A stretch of 64,000 nt of DNA from contig JAQMRL010000006.1 in the NCBI GenBank assembly GCA_035578175.1, forward strand, positions 61,420,501 to 61,484,500, given 5' to 3'. Made by a program: the position numbers and the translations under genes. This DNA is from Catonia carolina. Its lineage: Eukaryota; Arthropoda; Insecta; Hemiptera; Achilidae. Within the stretch, counting starts at the first letter, position 1; each line of letters begins with the position of its first letter. Below, piece after piece: positions 34,335 to 43,414 of this stretch. The notes under the pieces were generated by a model, which was given only the letters and a program-made list of their open reading frames with translations, made no database searches and had not been told where the DNA came from.

Positions 34335-37300
34335 GCCCTGGAGACTCCAGGAGGAGTATAGGACATGTCGTCAGATATAACACCTGAAATACATATAAGA
34401 ATCACACAATGTATCACTACTATCAAGAAAGAAATTCTTGTACGCTATAAAAAGTTTCACTGATCAAGTAATTTTTCAGATTTTTTTTAAAGGACTTCAA
34501 ATCCTCACAACACTTTAAAGATTGGGGTAATTTATTCATGAATTTTCTCCCTGCATAAGTAGGTTTTTGTTCAAACAATTTTGTGGAGTGATTAGCCACA
34601 TAATAATTATTCCTGTTTCTCGTGTTATGATTGTGAACATTGAAATTCTGCATAAAATTATTTTGCCTAACATACATAATCACCTCAAAAATGTAGAGAC
34701 AGGGAACTGTAAGCAATTTAAGCTCCTTAAATAGTGGCCTGCATGAGGTTAGCTGGTTAGCTCCCACCATACACCTAATAGCTTTCTTTTGAATTTTAAA
34801 AACCCTATTCATATTACCCATGCTAGAATTACCCCATACTAAAATACCATAACGGATACGAGACAGAATGAGGCCATGATAAGCTGCCATTAGTAATTTT
34901 TTATCATTTAATCTGGCGATTTGTTTTAGTGCAAATACCCCAGATGATATTTTACTACAAACTTGATTGATATAGAAGTCCCAAGACAAAGATCTATCTA
35001 GAGATACGCCCAGGAACTTCACTGTTTCTACATGCTCTAAACTATTATTATGAATAAATACATCCACTTCTCTACTTTCTTTAACGTTATGTTTATTTTT
35101 AAACTGCAAGTACTGACACTTTTTCCCATTAACTGTTAATAACATTTGATTCAAGAACTGTACTACGGACTCTATGTTAACATGTGTATTTACTTCAAGA
35201 GCATCTACCAGTAAACTGTTACTGATTACTGAAGTATCATCAGCAAACAACAAAGCTCTGCCATCAGGTATGACTTCTGGTAACCTATTAATATACAATA
35301 GAAACAGAATTGGACCTAAAACTGACCCTTGTGGAACGGCTGCTTTGACTTCAAGCTTTCAATTCTACATCCCTAACGCCTAATGACTCTAGTGTTTTCA
35401 ATAAAATTTCATGATCAACACAATCGAAAGCTTTACTCAGATCCAGAAACACTGCCAATGCTTTCTCCCCGGCATCCAATACATCAACTACTTGCTCCAC
35501 AAGTGAAACAATTGCAGTTTTAGTTGATCTACCTTTTTGGAAACCATGCTGATCCTCTGAGATGATAAGGTTTTCAGTCAAGAAACTGATTAACCTAATA
35601 AATACTACCTTTTCAAAAATTTTACTGATTGTGTTTAAAATACTTATGGGCCTATAATTTTCAACTAACTGGCTATCTCCATTCTTAAATATAGGCAATA
35701 TTTTAGCCTCCTTCAGTTTGTTTGGAAATACACCTGTTTCGAGTGAGAAGTTAATCAAATGAAGGAGAGGAGTAATTAAAAGATGTTTACATTCTTTAAC
35801 AATTATACTAGAAATCCCATCTAACCCGCATGTTTTCTTACTTTTCAAACAATCAATAACTGATTCTAATTCCTCACTTGAAACTAGGCTAAATAAGAAT
35901 TGATTTACTACCTTGTTACCTTTTGGATCATAACATCCCACTGTTTCCCCAATCTGTTGTTTAAGTTTTAAAGCTACTTCCTGGTAATATTTGTTAAAAT
36001 AATTCCTGGTTCAAATCCTAGTAAAGGTAGTTACTTTTATACGGATTTGAATGCTAGACTGTGGTTACCGGTGTACTTTGATGGTTGGGGTTTAATTAAC
36101 CATACTCTCTCAGGAATGGTTGACCTGAGTCTGTACAAGACTACACCTCATTTACACGTCATACACATCATCCTCATCTCATTGGGTCATGGGGTTGCTT
36201 ATTGTTCTGAATTGAACAGATTGCAACGTACACAAATTAGGGATTACAAAAAAAAAAAAAAAACTTTTACTCTATTGTGATTTCAGGCAGAAGATGTAAC
36301 TGATCAATTGATAATGGGTGCCAGATACTTAGATATCAGAGTTGGCTTCGATAAAAATGTATACTGGGCAAATCATGGACCAGTTTCTGTACAACCATTG
36401 AACGATGTATTTGACAAAGTAAAATATTTTATGAAAAATACAAAAGAGATTGTAATATTGGATATTCATGGATTTCCAGTAGGTAATACAAATTTATTAA
36501 TATTTTATACGCTTCTGCTTGTTTATAACATGGGTTTAAGAGAACTCATAAAAATATGAAAACAATAATTAAGGAAGATAGTATATGATCGAGTCACCAG
36601 TAAGTATTCTCATATTGTCTCAAGTTTTGGACTAGAAAATTTAATTACGAAAAAGTACACGTGTTACTGAGTCTGTACCTGTATTGGCCATGTTTTATTC
36701 AGGGAAGCATCACAATCATCTAATGAGAGATGAAAAATCTGGTGTGAAACACTCACACAACTTTCTCTTGCCAATGCAAATAATTAATAATATTACCTAA
36801 CATTAGTAATAAAACATTAGAAATAAACAAAAAACTAACCTCAGAAAACATAATCTTATTTTAATCATGAGTGAAAGACATAAAGTGAAAATCAACTTCA
36901 GTTTAGATTTAAAATACGAAAAATCACTCTTTCACGCTAAACTAGGCTCTGTAGAGAAAATTATCTGAATAAAAGCTGTAGATCTTTTAATTTCCTATAA
37001 ATTTGATTATACTTTTTTGACGTAAAATGCATAATAAGGCTGAAATCTTTAAATAATCGACTTTTACACGATTTCGTGAGGAAAAAAACAGAAAATCACT
37101 AATTACCGCTAAACTGTGTTATACAAAAAAAAAAAAGTTTGAAATAAAAGTTGTAGAATTATAAATTCTCTACAACTTTTACTAGATAAATTTTTGCGCT
37201 AAAATGTATTTTAAAGCCACAATCTTAAAATCACAATGTTTTTACGTCAAAACAGCCTCACCAAGAATTTCAGCAAACATGGCGCCTACCCTATCTTGTA

Positions 37301-40300
37301 GAGCATAAAAAATTTAGTAAACTAGGCGATTTTAAAAAAAATCGTAGGACCAGTTTTTGGAAAAATTTCAAAAAATTAAAAATGACACGAATAAACTACT
37401 ACTTCTGGTTGACCGATTTTAATGAAAATGTTCGTGTCGGGTCTGATAGTCGTGTCTAACTTAAGTTTCAAGTTCGTACGATGTTCCTTTCTTGAGATAT
37501 TCGGTTTACACATACACATACACAGACACACAGACCAATCGCTAAAAACATGTTTTTTGGATTCAGGGGTCTGAAAACGTGTAGATCCAGTGAAAACTCA
37601 ATTTCGTAAAATCGACATGAAAACAATACTTTCCTTCCTATATATTCATATAGGCAAAAGAAAGTAAAAAGTCCCAGACCTGACCAGGAATTGAACTCGG
37701 TATTAAAGATATGCGGCAGTGATGAAGATGACTATTCTAATGTTGAAGATAATGAGAATGTGAATTTACTCTTTGTGTCATTGCTAAAAGGTGTACAATT
37801 GATTGAACTGTTCATTGTAGTGATGGTAAACATACTAATGTTTACTGATATTATATCGCATTTAATATTAACATAATATGACATTCAAGATTTGCAATAA
37901 GATGCTCATACACTGATTTTTGAATATGAATTAGAGCACAATGTGGTGCAAGAGTTGAATCCCTTCAATGTGGGAAAATGCATCTAAGCAACTTTGATTG
38001 ATAGATTTTTTTATTATTTTCAGGATTTAAATCGTACAACGACCATTTGTCCTTCGCTAATTATTTAATACATTCTTTAAAAGATTATATGGCAGAAAAT
38101 GTATTTGGTTGGGATGCAACATTACAGGATATTTGGTCTTCAGAAAAACGACTTATTGTCTCGTATAATAATGATATAATCAGTCAGCAATTTAGAAGAC
38201 AAATGTGGCCAAAAATATCACAGAAGTGGGGTGACACACAAAGTGGAAGTAGGTTATTTGAGTACTTAAAACAGTTTATGAGTGAAAGGTAATTTATTTT
38301 TATATATATTTTTTAATTTTAATTTCAGTTACCTAAAGACTACGATAATTATTATAACATGAATCATTCCTTTAATTTTCTTATTTTTGACGTCGAGTTA
38401 TTCTTCCAATTTCTTTTCATTAATCCCAAAAATGCTTTCTTTCATCGCTCCACTTTGGTGTATAAATTATTTTGCTTAATTCTTTCTCTGGAAAACCCTT
38501 ACATTCTATTACATCTTTATCTGTATGAACGTTTAATGCATCTTCAAAACGGCTTTTCAAGAACGTTTCTGAAGCAGTGTAATCCTCTTGAGTGGAGTAG
38601 GCAAAGTCATTTTGTATAATCTACTTATATCATGACTGTGATACCAGTATTTACACTCAAATACTGCAGTAATTGCAGTTATAGGCATGTTTAATCTTTT
38701 GGTTTTATTTATTGCTAATAGTGTTAAATTACATTAAATTATGAAGTGAATAATAACTTAATTTTTATAAATTATAACTTACAGATTGGTTTTTGTTAAA
38801 GATGATATTTTTGATATTTTCAGAACCTTTCTGTATATTTTAATTATAAACTTATTTGTTGAAGGTAGGTGGGTATTATTATTTAGACAAAACTGGTGAA
38901 ACAGAGCGTCAGGGATTATTTTTTTAAACAATGAACCCATCACCATCCCATATTTATATTTGACAGTATTATTTATAACAGTTCTAAGTACTTACAGAAA
39001 AATTTTGAAAATTTAAATTCTGTACTTTTTGGAAAAAAAGTTATTCAAAATCTTCATCTGTACTGTGACAAAAAAAAATTAATATTACCCATGTCATGTT
39101 ACACATCACTTGAAAGAGCATGAAAAATGCTGCAAAAAGAGCCCTATCTTGCCTCTCTAGCTCAATTAAGACAGCTTCTAGAGCAATTTCAAAAATATCT
39201 GTTCGCCTCTTTTTGGCGGTTTTTTGAAAACTTTACTTAGCCGTATTTCGAAAACGGTTAGAGATAAAAAAATAAAATTTGGGATTTTTCTTAGTCTTAG
39301 CACCCACTGTGAGTATACCAAATTTTTTGCAAAATCTAAAATGGTGAGGTAAAATGGGTGTGTTGATTTGACATGGAATGACCCTGTGGTATAATGGTTA
39401 CTGGCCCTATAACTGCTAAATAAACTCCGCACAAAACCGACATCACACAGGATAGTAAATACACATATAGCACTTGGACCAATAAAAAGCTAAACAGCAC
39501 TTACCAAAAGATTCTTCTTGTGGTTTGGTGATTACCTGATTGACCAGTGGAAAAGGCAGGGGGTTGATTCTGTGGTGTTGCACAGGAGGTAAATTCTGAA
39601 GTTTAGAGTATGCGTATATTATTTTATGCGTGTTATAATATAGTTTATAACTTTATGTAGAAAAGAAGAGGTTAGAAGCTTTTAAAATGTGATGTTATTA
39701 GAAAACGTTACAGATTAGGTGGGTGAATGAAATAAATAATTTAGAAGTTCTTAGACAAGTGGATGAACGAAGAAGTATATGGAAACATCTTACCAGAAGA
39801 AGGGATAATAATATTATACATGAGTCCCTCTAGGTCTATTTAGCTTCTGATTTATAATGACCTGTTATAGGCATTATAGGCTAGTGGGGCATGTCTCTTA
39901 AGATATTTAGGTATTGGTCTATTGATAATAGAGGGTAATATTGAGGAAATGGATAGTAGGAAGAGGCAAAGGTTAGGATACTTAAAGCAAATCACAAAAG
40001 ATGTTGCAGGTATATAGATAAGAAAAGACTTGCGCAGGATAGGTATGGAGAACCAAGACTTGTTTGGAGAACTGTATCAAACCAGTTGAGAGACTGATGA
40101 CAAAAAATATAGTTATAAAATAGCGTTTTGCTGAAATATGTACTGCCCGTTCCCAAGCTTTGTCCAGCTGAGAGGTATGCATTACGCCACTACTACTGTG
40201 AGAGATTGCGTTAGTAGTAGTAATGTTTTACTTGTATTATGTTTGTAGTAGTCAAGGGTACTATCCAAACTACATATATTCTGTGTCGCCATCTACAGCG

Positions 40301-41632
40301 AATAGTCAAAACAACACCCACGTATGTCATGCACTAGGCAGCCTACTGCCCAGCGATGAGCAATGAGATGATTAGTACAGCGTTATGACGTAACAGCAGT
40401 CTGGTACTTCATCTTTCCCCTTCATCCCGCAGCTGCATAAAGCTTAGATTCATACAGTAGGCATATGGACGAGACCATAGACATACTGTTTTGTGACCTT
40501 GTAGCATGGTTTACTAAAGTAGACTGGGTTATAGATGAGACCATAAGACAAGCATTTTTGCTACCATATTTCACAGTTTGTGGTTGGGGTAAGATCTAAC
40601 TGACCGCATCGGTTGAAAAGTAACTTTTTATTGGCTATTCAAAATCATCTGATTCTACCATCAAAACATGATAGTTCTCATTTGAAATTATACATTAATA
40701 AATATAGTCCTTAGCACTATATTTTGTTCATTAGGTAATTCCCTGTTTCTTTGATCCATCTTGTTTTGTTTTTGAATTCTTTAAGCTTTTCAATATTTGT
40801 TTGTATTTCTTTCTTATTTCATTTGTTTGTGTTGTTTAGGTCATCAGCCGAAAGGCTGGTTCGAAACTTTAGAGTCTTTGCTAGATAAAACGAAGAGTGA
40901 GGTGGTTTACTAATGTCTTCCTCTCACTGAGTGGTAAAGTATGCTTATCAGCATGCTCGGCCCTCTGAAAAGCATAATATAAGTTACTTTCCACTCTGCA
41001 TATAACACCTTCATTTCATTCACCACAACGTCTGGCTGTATAATGACATTCATTACTCTCAGAGGAGATAACTCTGACTAGTGTCTTTTACACCTCTACC
41101 TCTTTGGTTCTTAAATGCTTCAGTCATATAATTGGCTAACCATGTGATAAGAAACAATACTATTTTTGTAGCCTGGAACTAGCAGATCAAGTGCAAATAA
41201 TTTAACACCACCTGTCTGTTATGAGGAACTACATTTGTGTTCATCTTTTCGCATCAAGTGTAAGTTTTTCTGTTGTAATAGTATATAAATTGCCCAGCCC
41301 CTTGCCTCAATGAGTATTTTTTCGAGCATTTTTTCCACGGTGGTCACATTAATTATTATATGATATGGACATCTGAAATTACAATTTTTTAATTTTTTTT
41401 CAGAAAACCAAACCATTTGTGGGCAGCAATGGCAGAATTAACACCAAACACATTTTCTGTACTTAGATATAGGAAAGGTTTAAGAGAAATGGCATATTTA
41501 ATAAATAAAAATTTATCGAAATGGTTTCATGGAAGTTGGGGACAAGTTTGTAATGTTGTTGCAGTTGATTTCCTTAGATCAACAGGTATTGTTAACGCAG
41601 CAATCAAATGGAATAAATGTCGTTCTAAATAA
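24495..41632 (+). CDS. PI-PLC X domain-containing protein, six-exon gene, 433 aa
   Basis: Join 24495..24624, 26239..26544, 31830..32005, 36287..36482, 38024..38288, 41404..41632. All five introns are GT-AG and the phases fit exactly (1302 nt = 433 codons plus TAA). Domains: a hydrophobic signal or anchor segment at residues 20-38; a beta-type N-terminal domain at 44-145 with DWVGLY (81-86) and CLGYWAVYW (129-137), as in insect PLCXD proteins; then the PLC-X barrel with IPGTHDSAA (His180, Asp181), YLDIR (Asp220, Arg222), ANHGPV (His234) and [11 protein letters not shown] (Asp263). In the family this His/Asp/Arg/His set cleaves phosphatidylinositol by acid-base catalysis without calcium. The Ca-dependent eukaryotic PLC domains (PH, EF-hand, C2, Y) are absent. 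No catalytic residue appears lost, so the gene looks functional. Substrate and location (secretory path or cell surface) are inferred from the family and the N-terminus. Confidence 0.93.
24625..25207. other. Intron 1, proximal part
   Basis: AT-rich intron sequence with no recognised element. Confidence 0.5.
25208..25382 (-). repeat. Family B 3' fragment
   Basis: Minus-strand match to the last ~175 bases of family B: TTGTTTAGATCATCAACC, GCTTTACTAAGTAAAATGAG and CCTCACTGAGTGGAAAAGTA. Confidence 0.7.
25617..25800 (+). mobile_element. Family A left-end fragment
   Basis: TTTTACTTTCTCTTGCC, GTATTGTTTTCATGTCG and AACCCAAAAAACATGTTTTT up to TCTCTGTGTGTTTTG. The unique part of the element is absent; a LINE scrap follows. 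Confidence 0.7.
25801..26195 (-). pseudogene. RTE/jockey-type LINE RT C-terminal remnant
   Basis: Minus strand: [19 protein letters not shown], then a frameshift, [28 protein letters not shown] and RILRTCIGK. These are the YLG and 'VVKP..LY..E' blocks after the RT core. It ends about 45 bases before exon 2. Confidence 0.7.
26239..26544 (+). CDS. PLCX gene exon 2 (N-terminal beta domain)
   Basis: Acceptor TTATTTAG; the first two bases complete an Asp codon begun in exon 1. It encodes residues 44-145, with a [12 protein letters not shown] start, [21 protein letters not shown] and CLGYWAVYW. It ends before GTAAGT in phase 1. A degenerate retrotransposon remnant lies directly upstream in intron 1. 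Confidence 0.93.
26655..27600 (-). pseudogene. LINE C-terminus plus 3' UTR in intron 2
   Basis: The frame 27570..27214 reads [38 protein letters not shown] and [13 protein letters not shown] text, the thumb/C-terminal region of a jockey-like LINE ([13 protein letters not shown]). Downstream on the same strand, CTCTTCGTGAAGAAGAG-type text and ATAAATAAATAAA (26655-26680) look like its 3' UTR and tail. 5'-truncated. Confidence 0.6.
28095..28190 (-). repeat. Family D tRNA-like SINE fragment
   Basis: Minus strand: GCCTCCGTAGCGTTGTGATAG, CGCGCTAGCC and GGTTTGATTCCCAAATAGGG, i.e. tRNA-like A and B boxes. The 3' body is lost. Confidence 0.65.
28425..28680. repeat. Foldback MITE-like palindrome, copy 2
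   Basis: TTTAGAATGATGTTTCCATTC near 28480 pairs with GAATGGAAACATAATTCTAAA near 28540. The right part, CTGAAGAAGGTGGTACCA followed by GTTTTTTTTAAACTAAA, matches copy 1 at 19.5-19.8 kb. Confidence 0.7.
29246..29630 (+). pseudogene. Jockey/CR1-like LINE 3' end with poly(A)
   Basis: Open frame to 29531: [53 protein letters not shown] to VQEFLS and a stop. The 3' UTR ends GGAGTCTCCAGGGCGC and a 10-A tail. Nearly identical to the 3' end of the 34304-36000 copy, so it is recent; 5'-truncated to about 385 bases. Confidence 0.85.
29631..30287. other. Unassigned intron sequence
   Basis: AT-rich; no recognised repeat. Reading frames 29601-29807 and 29897-30088 lack coding character. Confidence 0.4.
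30372..30672 (+). repeat. Family C tRNA-derived SINE inside family A
   Basis: A box GTTGGTGTAGAGGTAAAG, B box GGTTCAAATCC, body GGAATGGTCAGCTTGAGTC and tail text as in the 8.5-kb copy. The first palindrome is deleted. Confidence 0.8.
31066..31455 (-). repeat. Family B SINE-like repeat inside family A
   Basis: TTGTTTAGGTCATCAGCCGG to CACTCCACCTGCCTGTTATA. ATGGTTAACAT on the left and ATGGTTAGTAT on the right look like an 11-bp target duplication with two changes. Confidence 0.8.
31830..32005 (+). CDS. PLCX gene exon 3 (first catalytic histidine)
   Basis: Acceptor TTTACTTTCAG, donor GTAAGT; starts phase 1, ends phase 0. Encodes residues 146-204, including WMQDSI and [14 protein letters not shown] with catalytic His180 and Asp181. 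The acceptor is only 32 bases from the end of a family A transposon copy. Confidence 0.95.
32006..32414. other. Intron 3, proximal part
   Basis: AT-rich; no recognised element. Confidence 0.45.
32415..32665 (-). repeat. Family E repeat with a poly(C) tract
   Basis: Reverse of 12585-12815: TTATCGGGAACTGTAAATTA to GGGCTGGCCCGAAGGCC. The GGGGGTCCCTG word of the family has grown into a run of about 20 C (32517-32536). Confidence 0.7.
32666..33227. other. Unassigned intron sequence with a possible Tc1-like scrap
   Basis: AGTTGGCAACACTGTATTCA at 32940-32960 resembles TGTTGGCAACAGTGTACTCA at 57958-57978, which is part of a mariner/Tc1-like remnant there. Otherwise nothing recognised. Confidence 0.35.
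33228..33515 (+). mobile_element. Possible hAT-like remnant
   Basis: CAGTGGTACCTAAAGGGTGG with the hairpin GTGGTCTGCAGACCAC resembles the CAGTGGT start of many hAT elements, and GGGGTCCGCAG near 33497 resembles the matching inner right end. No clear right terminus or 8-bp duplication. Confidence 0.3.
33590..33830 (+). pseudogene. Mariner transposase C-terminal remnant
   Basis: Two fragments in order. [20 protein letters not shown] + HLIS (33605-33680) equals the region around the second catalytic Asp of mariner (QQDxATCH.A). [20 protein letters not shown] + GDY (33730-33800) equals the C-terminus (GI.KLV.RYDKCLN..GDY). The stretch between them is deleted. Confidence 0.65.
34423..35345 (-). 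pseudogene. LINE reverse transcriptase, catalytic FADD to C-terminus
   Basis: Resumes after the deletion with [20 protein letters not shown], then [12 protein letters not shown] with the catalytic [43 protein letters not shown], and the C-terminus [20 protein letters not shown] ending VQEFLS. This block is open throughout, so decay is limited; function is lost through 5' truncation and the internal deletion. Confidence 0.85.
35351..35999 (-). pseudogene. LINE reverse transcriptase, N-terminal part of RT domain
   Basis: Reads [20 protein letters not shown] through [53 protein letters not shown] and [10 protein letters not shown] to [20 protein letters not shown]. These are RT motifs 1-3, with the first catalytic Asp in FLDLSKAFD. 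It ends at a stop after VRDVE, where about 50-60 residues of the usual RT are deleted. Confidence 0.85.
36287..36482 (+). CDS. PLCX gene exon 4 (catalytic core)
   Basis: Acceptor GTGATTTCAG, donor GTAATA; starts phase 0, ends phase 1. Encodes residues 205-269: [13 protein letters not shown] with Asp220 and Arg222, WANHGPV with His234, and [13 protein letters not shown]. The A-rich tail of a SINE ends about 26 bases before this exon. Confidence 0.95.
36733..37670 (-). mobile_element. Family A element in intron 4, complete
   Basis: AAAAATCTGGTGTGAAACAC to TTCATATAGGCAAAAGAAAG + TAAAAA, with both inverted ACTTTCTCTTGCC-type ends, the GTGTGA/TCACAC hairpin and a short ACACATACACATACACAGAC in the TG position. 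Confidence 0.8.
37671..37712 (-). repeat. Family D SINE scrap
   Basis: GTCCCAGACCTGACCAGGAA + TTGAACTCGG is the reverse of the B-box and GGCCAGGGTCTGGA part of family D. Directly adjoins the family A end. Confidence 0.5.
38024..38288 (+). CDS. PLCX gene exon 5
   Basis: Acceptor TTATTTTCAG, donor GTAATT; phases 1 to 2. Encodes residues 270-357 ([19 protein letters not shown] to [11 protein letters not shown]), including [12 protein letters not shown] and RLIVSYNND, which match the part of the X barrel after the metal-site region in PLCXD proteins. Confidence 0.92.
38289..39690. other. Intron 5, proximal part
   Basis: Mostly AT-rich. At 39100-39430 there is a distinctive block (CCTCTTTTTGGCGGTTTTTTG, CGTATTTCGAAAACGGTTAG, ACCCACTGTGAGTATACC) that looks like transposon sequence of unknown type, followed by the tRNA-like words CTGTGGTATAATGGTTACTGG at 39384-39404. 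Confidence 0.35.
39691..40110 (+). pseudogene. LINE (RTE/jockey type) 3'-terminal remnant
   Basis: Reads [18 protein letters not shown], then [39 protein letters not shown] and a stop near ETDD. This corresponds to the usual C-terminus (R.R.R..YLKQI..DVG...M...A.DR..WR...NQS.D). Stops are present. Confidence 0.6.
40111..40831. other. Unassigned intron sequence
   Basis: Contains ACGAGACCATAGACATACTG and GATGAGACCATAAGACAAGC (near 40465 and 40534), a diverged short duplication, and a hairpin from CACTACTACTG and CGTTAGTAGTAG at 40188-40220. Nothing else recognised. Confidence 0.4.
40832..41224 (-). repeat. Family B SINE-like repeat in intron 5
   Basis: GTGTTGTTTAGGTCATCAGC to ACACCACCTGTCTGTTATGA; complete. 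It ends about 180 bases before exon 6. Confidence 0.8.
41404..41632 (+). CDS. PLCX gene exon 6 (C-terminus and stop)
   Basis: Acceptor TTTTTTTTCAG; the first base completes an Arg codon. Encodes [17 protein letters not shown] through [18 protein letters not shown] to the C-terminal NKCRSK and TAA at 41630-41632. VVAVDF is the last strand of the barrel and is typical of the end of the PLCXD catalytic domain. No GPI-type hydrophobic tail follows. Confidence 0.93.
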
Positions 41633-41703
41633 TGTGAAGAAATAACTGAACGAACTTTATGTTAATTACTTTTTATATTATTTTTTAATATTTAATAATT
41701 TTT

Positions 41704-41747
41704 AATAAATTTGTAATTACAACATAACCCTTTTTAACCGAAATAAA
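41704..41747 (+). promoter_or_regulatory. Polyadenylation signals of the PLCX gene
   Basis: AATAAA at 41704-41709, 72 bases after the stop, and a second AATAAA at 41742-41747. The first is the likely mRNA 3' signal. A Mutator-like relic starts about 170 bases further on, so the 3' UTR is short. Confidence 0.6.
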
Positions 41748-41920
41748 GGGTGTAGAGGCGTTTTTGGATAACACAATTTTTTGGATGCTATTGCTGTGTA
41801 TTAGGTATTATTCACAGAAAAAGCAAACGTCACAAAATTTAGAGTAATGAAATGTATTTAATGAACAGCAAAATAAATGACATGCTAAATTATAAACATA
41901 ACATTTTAAACTAAACTTAA

Positions 41921-42895
41921 GGTAACCAGTACCCGCCTATTATTCCTATGCTAAAAAGTAAAAACTTTGTGACCCATTTTCTCAAAAACTACAACAGCTA
42001 CAAGCTTGAAATTTCTGCAGGCTGTTCCTGACATCATAAACAGGCTACACTACCAAAATGACTAAATTATAATCATAATTTTTAATTAAAAATTTTTTTC
42101 ATTTCTGTACTGCAATTTTACAAAATAAAAAACACTGTTAAACACAATAACTAAATTATTTTTAAGAAAAACCTAATAATTTTGGTGGTACAACTGCACC
42201 TCTATTATGGTAACACCTACAAAAAAATTCAAGCAGATCGGTCTAATAAGTTTCTGAGATAAAGGGTCATTTGTACAAAAAATAGTAATTTTCGGGAAAA
42301 CGCATTTAAAGTTATAGTAATTGTTTTACCTCATTTAAAATAGTCCTGTTCCATACATTTGATCTTGTGTCTCATCCACTTGGTCTTCTAGTTTCTGTTT
42401 TACGTTTCTGCTTTTTAAACGTTTATTAGACTTTTATAAATTTTTTGGAACTTTTTTGGGGGTTCTGGTAAATTCAATACCGCACACAACATCTTGCCCC
42501 TGGCTATACCCTTCCCTATTGACCTTAGGCTGTATACTAGTCGGGAATTTATCTCATATGGCTTTTTAGAATCAGTTTTATTTGATGTCATGAAGCTATA
42601 CATAAATTTCCCTTCTATTATAATAAGAACCAGACAACCGCGAGTTTTAGACATGTCCCGTGCTTGAAAACGCTTACATCCCATGCGCGTTTCAACTCTG
42701 CAAGTAGGTACTGCATGGAGACTGCTGGAAAAACTGAATCTTTTTTCGTGCAACATTATTTTTAAAAATTCATAATAAAATAACTAATAGGTCTACAGTC
42801 ATGGTTTTGGTGTCAAATCGCACAGAAAACATGAAATATTATTATTCTACAATAAAAAAAAATTGTTTTTTTTTAAATTACGGGTACTGGTTACC
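41921..42895 (-). mobile_element. Mutator-like relic with 15-bp inverted ends
   Basis: GGTAACCAGTACCCG (41921-41935) is the exact inverse of CGGGTACTGGTTACC (42881-42895). Inside, the minus-strand frame 42756..42415 reads TRMGCKRFQARDMSKTRG, KKPYEINSRLVYSLRSIGKG + IARGKMLCAVLNLPEPPKKF, which resembles the N-terminal part of the insect Mutator-like transposase family (YEINRRxVxxMRxLGxGxxxxxxFCxxMxLP). The DDE core is missing, so this is a deletion derivative. It starts about 170 bases after the PLCX poly(A) signals. Confidence 0.6.
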
Positions 42896-43414
42896 AGTAC
42901 TATAGAGTAAACTTTGTACATTAGAAAATTTTATCATTAATTATGTATTAACAATTCAGTACTCTACTGCAACTTTACTTAAAAAATTCTGTAATTTTCT
43001 GGACAGTTTCTTCGCAGCTTTGTGAGCTGCTACAAACAATGGCATGCTGTATTTGTACAATATACCATTATTTTATTATAATCTATACGTGGTGTTACTG
43101 AAATGTTGCCTTTAAGAGGAGACTGTACTTTGTATCCCGCCAATGTTAAATTTGCTATTTTTAGGTCCATTTTTCATAGGATTGGTAAAAGATAGGAAAA
43201 TGAAACTTTACACACTATAGGTGTCGGGTTTCTTCTCTAGCTACTGACATTTTTTCAATTTAATGTTTGGACCATACCATTTTTTTTAAATATTACGATT
43301 ATGACAAAACTTTTACAAATTGTTTTCTACGTTTTTTGCGTATTACTAATTTTTGGAGCACCCGAGGGAGTCATAAGAATTTCAGTACATGTGGCTATAC
43401 AAGATAATTAACTG
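42896..43414. other. Unassigned spacer between two inverted-repeat elements
   Basis: Words such as CTGGACAGTTTCTTCGCAGC and CCTTTAAGAGGAGACTG might be further Mutator-like coding scrap on the minus strand, but no continuous frame was found. Confidence 0.3.

Larger units (their letters stand above)
34304..36000 (-). mobile_element. Jockey/CR1-like LINE, 5'-truncated, with poly(A) tail
   Basis: Minus-strand insertion in a SINE. A 28-T run (34304-34331) is the poly(A) tail and GCGCCCTGGAGACTCCAGG the 3' UTR end. This is the longest LINE copy in the window and the reference for the fragments at 4.7, 11.3 and 29.2 kb. Its protein-coding remains are listed separately. Confidence 0.85.
34213..36260 (+). 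repeat. Family C SINE split by a LINE
   Basis: The head (34213-34303) holds the A box GTTTGTCTAGAGGTAAAG and palindrome CAGCTGTTAAACAGCTG up to GACGAAGGTTCC. The rest (36001-36260) starts TTCCTGGTTCAAATCC and runs through the normal body to an A-rich tail. TTCC(T) on both sides of the LINE is the target duplication. The SINE tail ends about 26 bases before exon 4. Confidence 0.85.
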
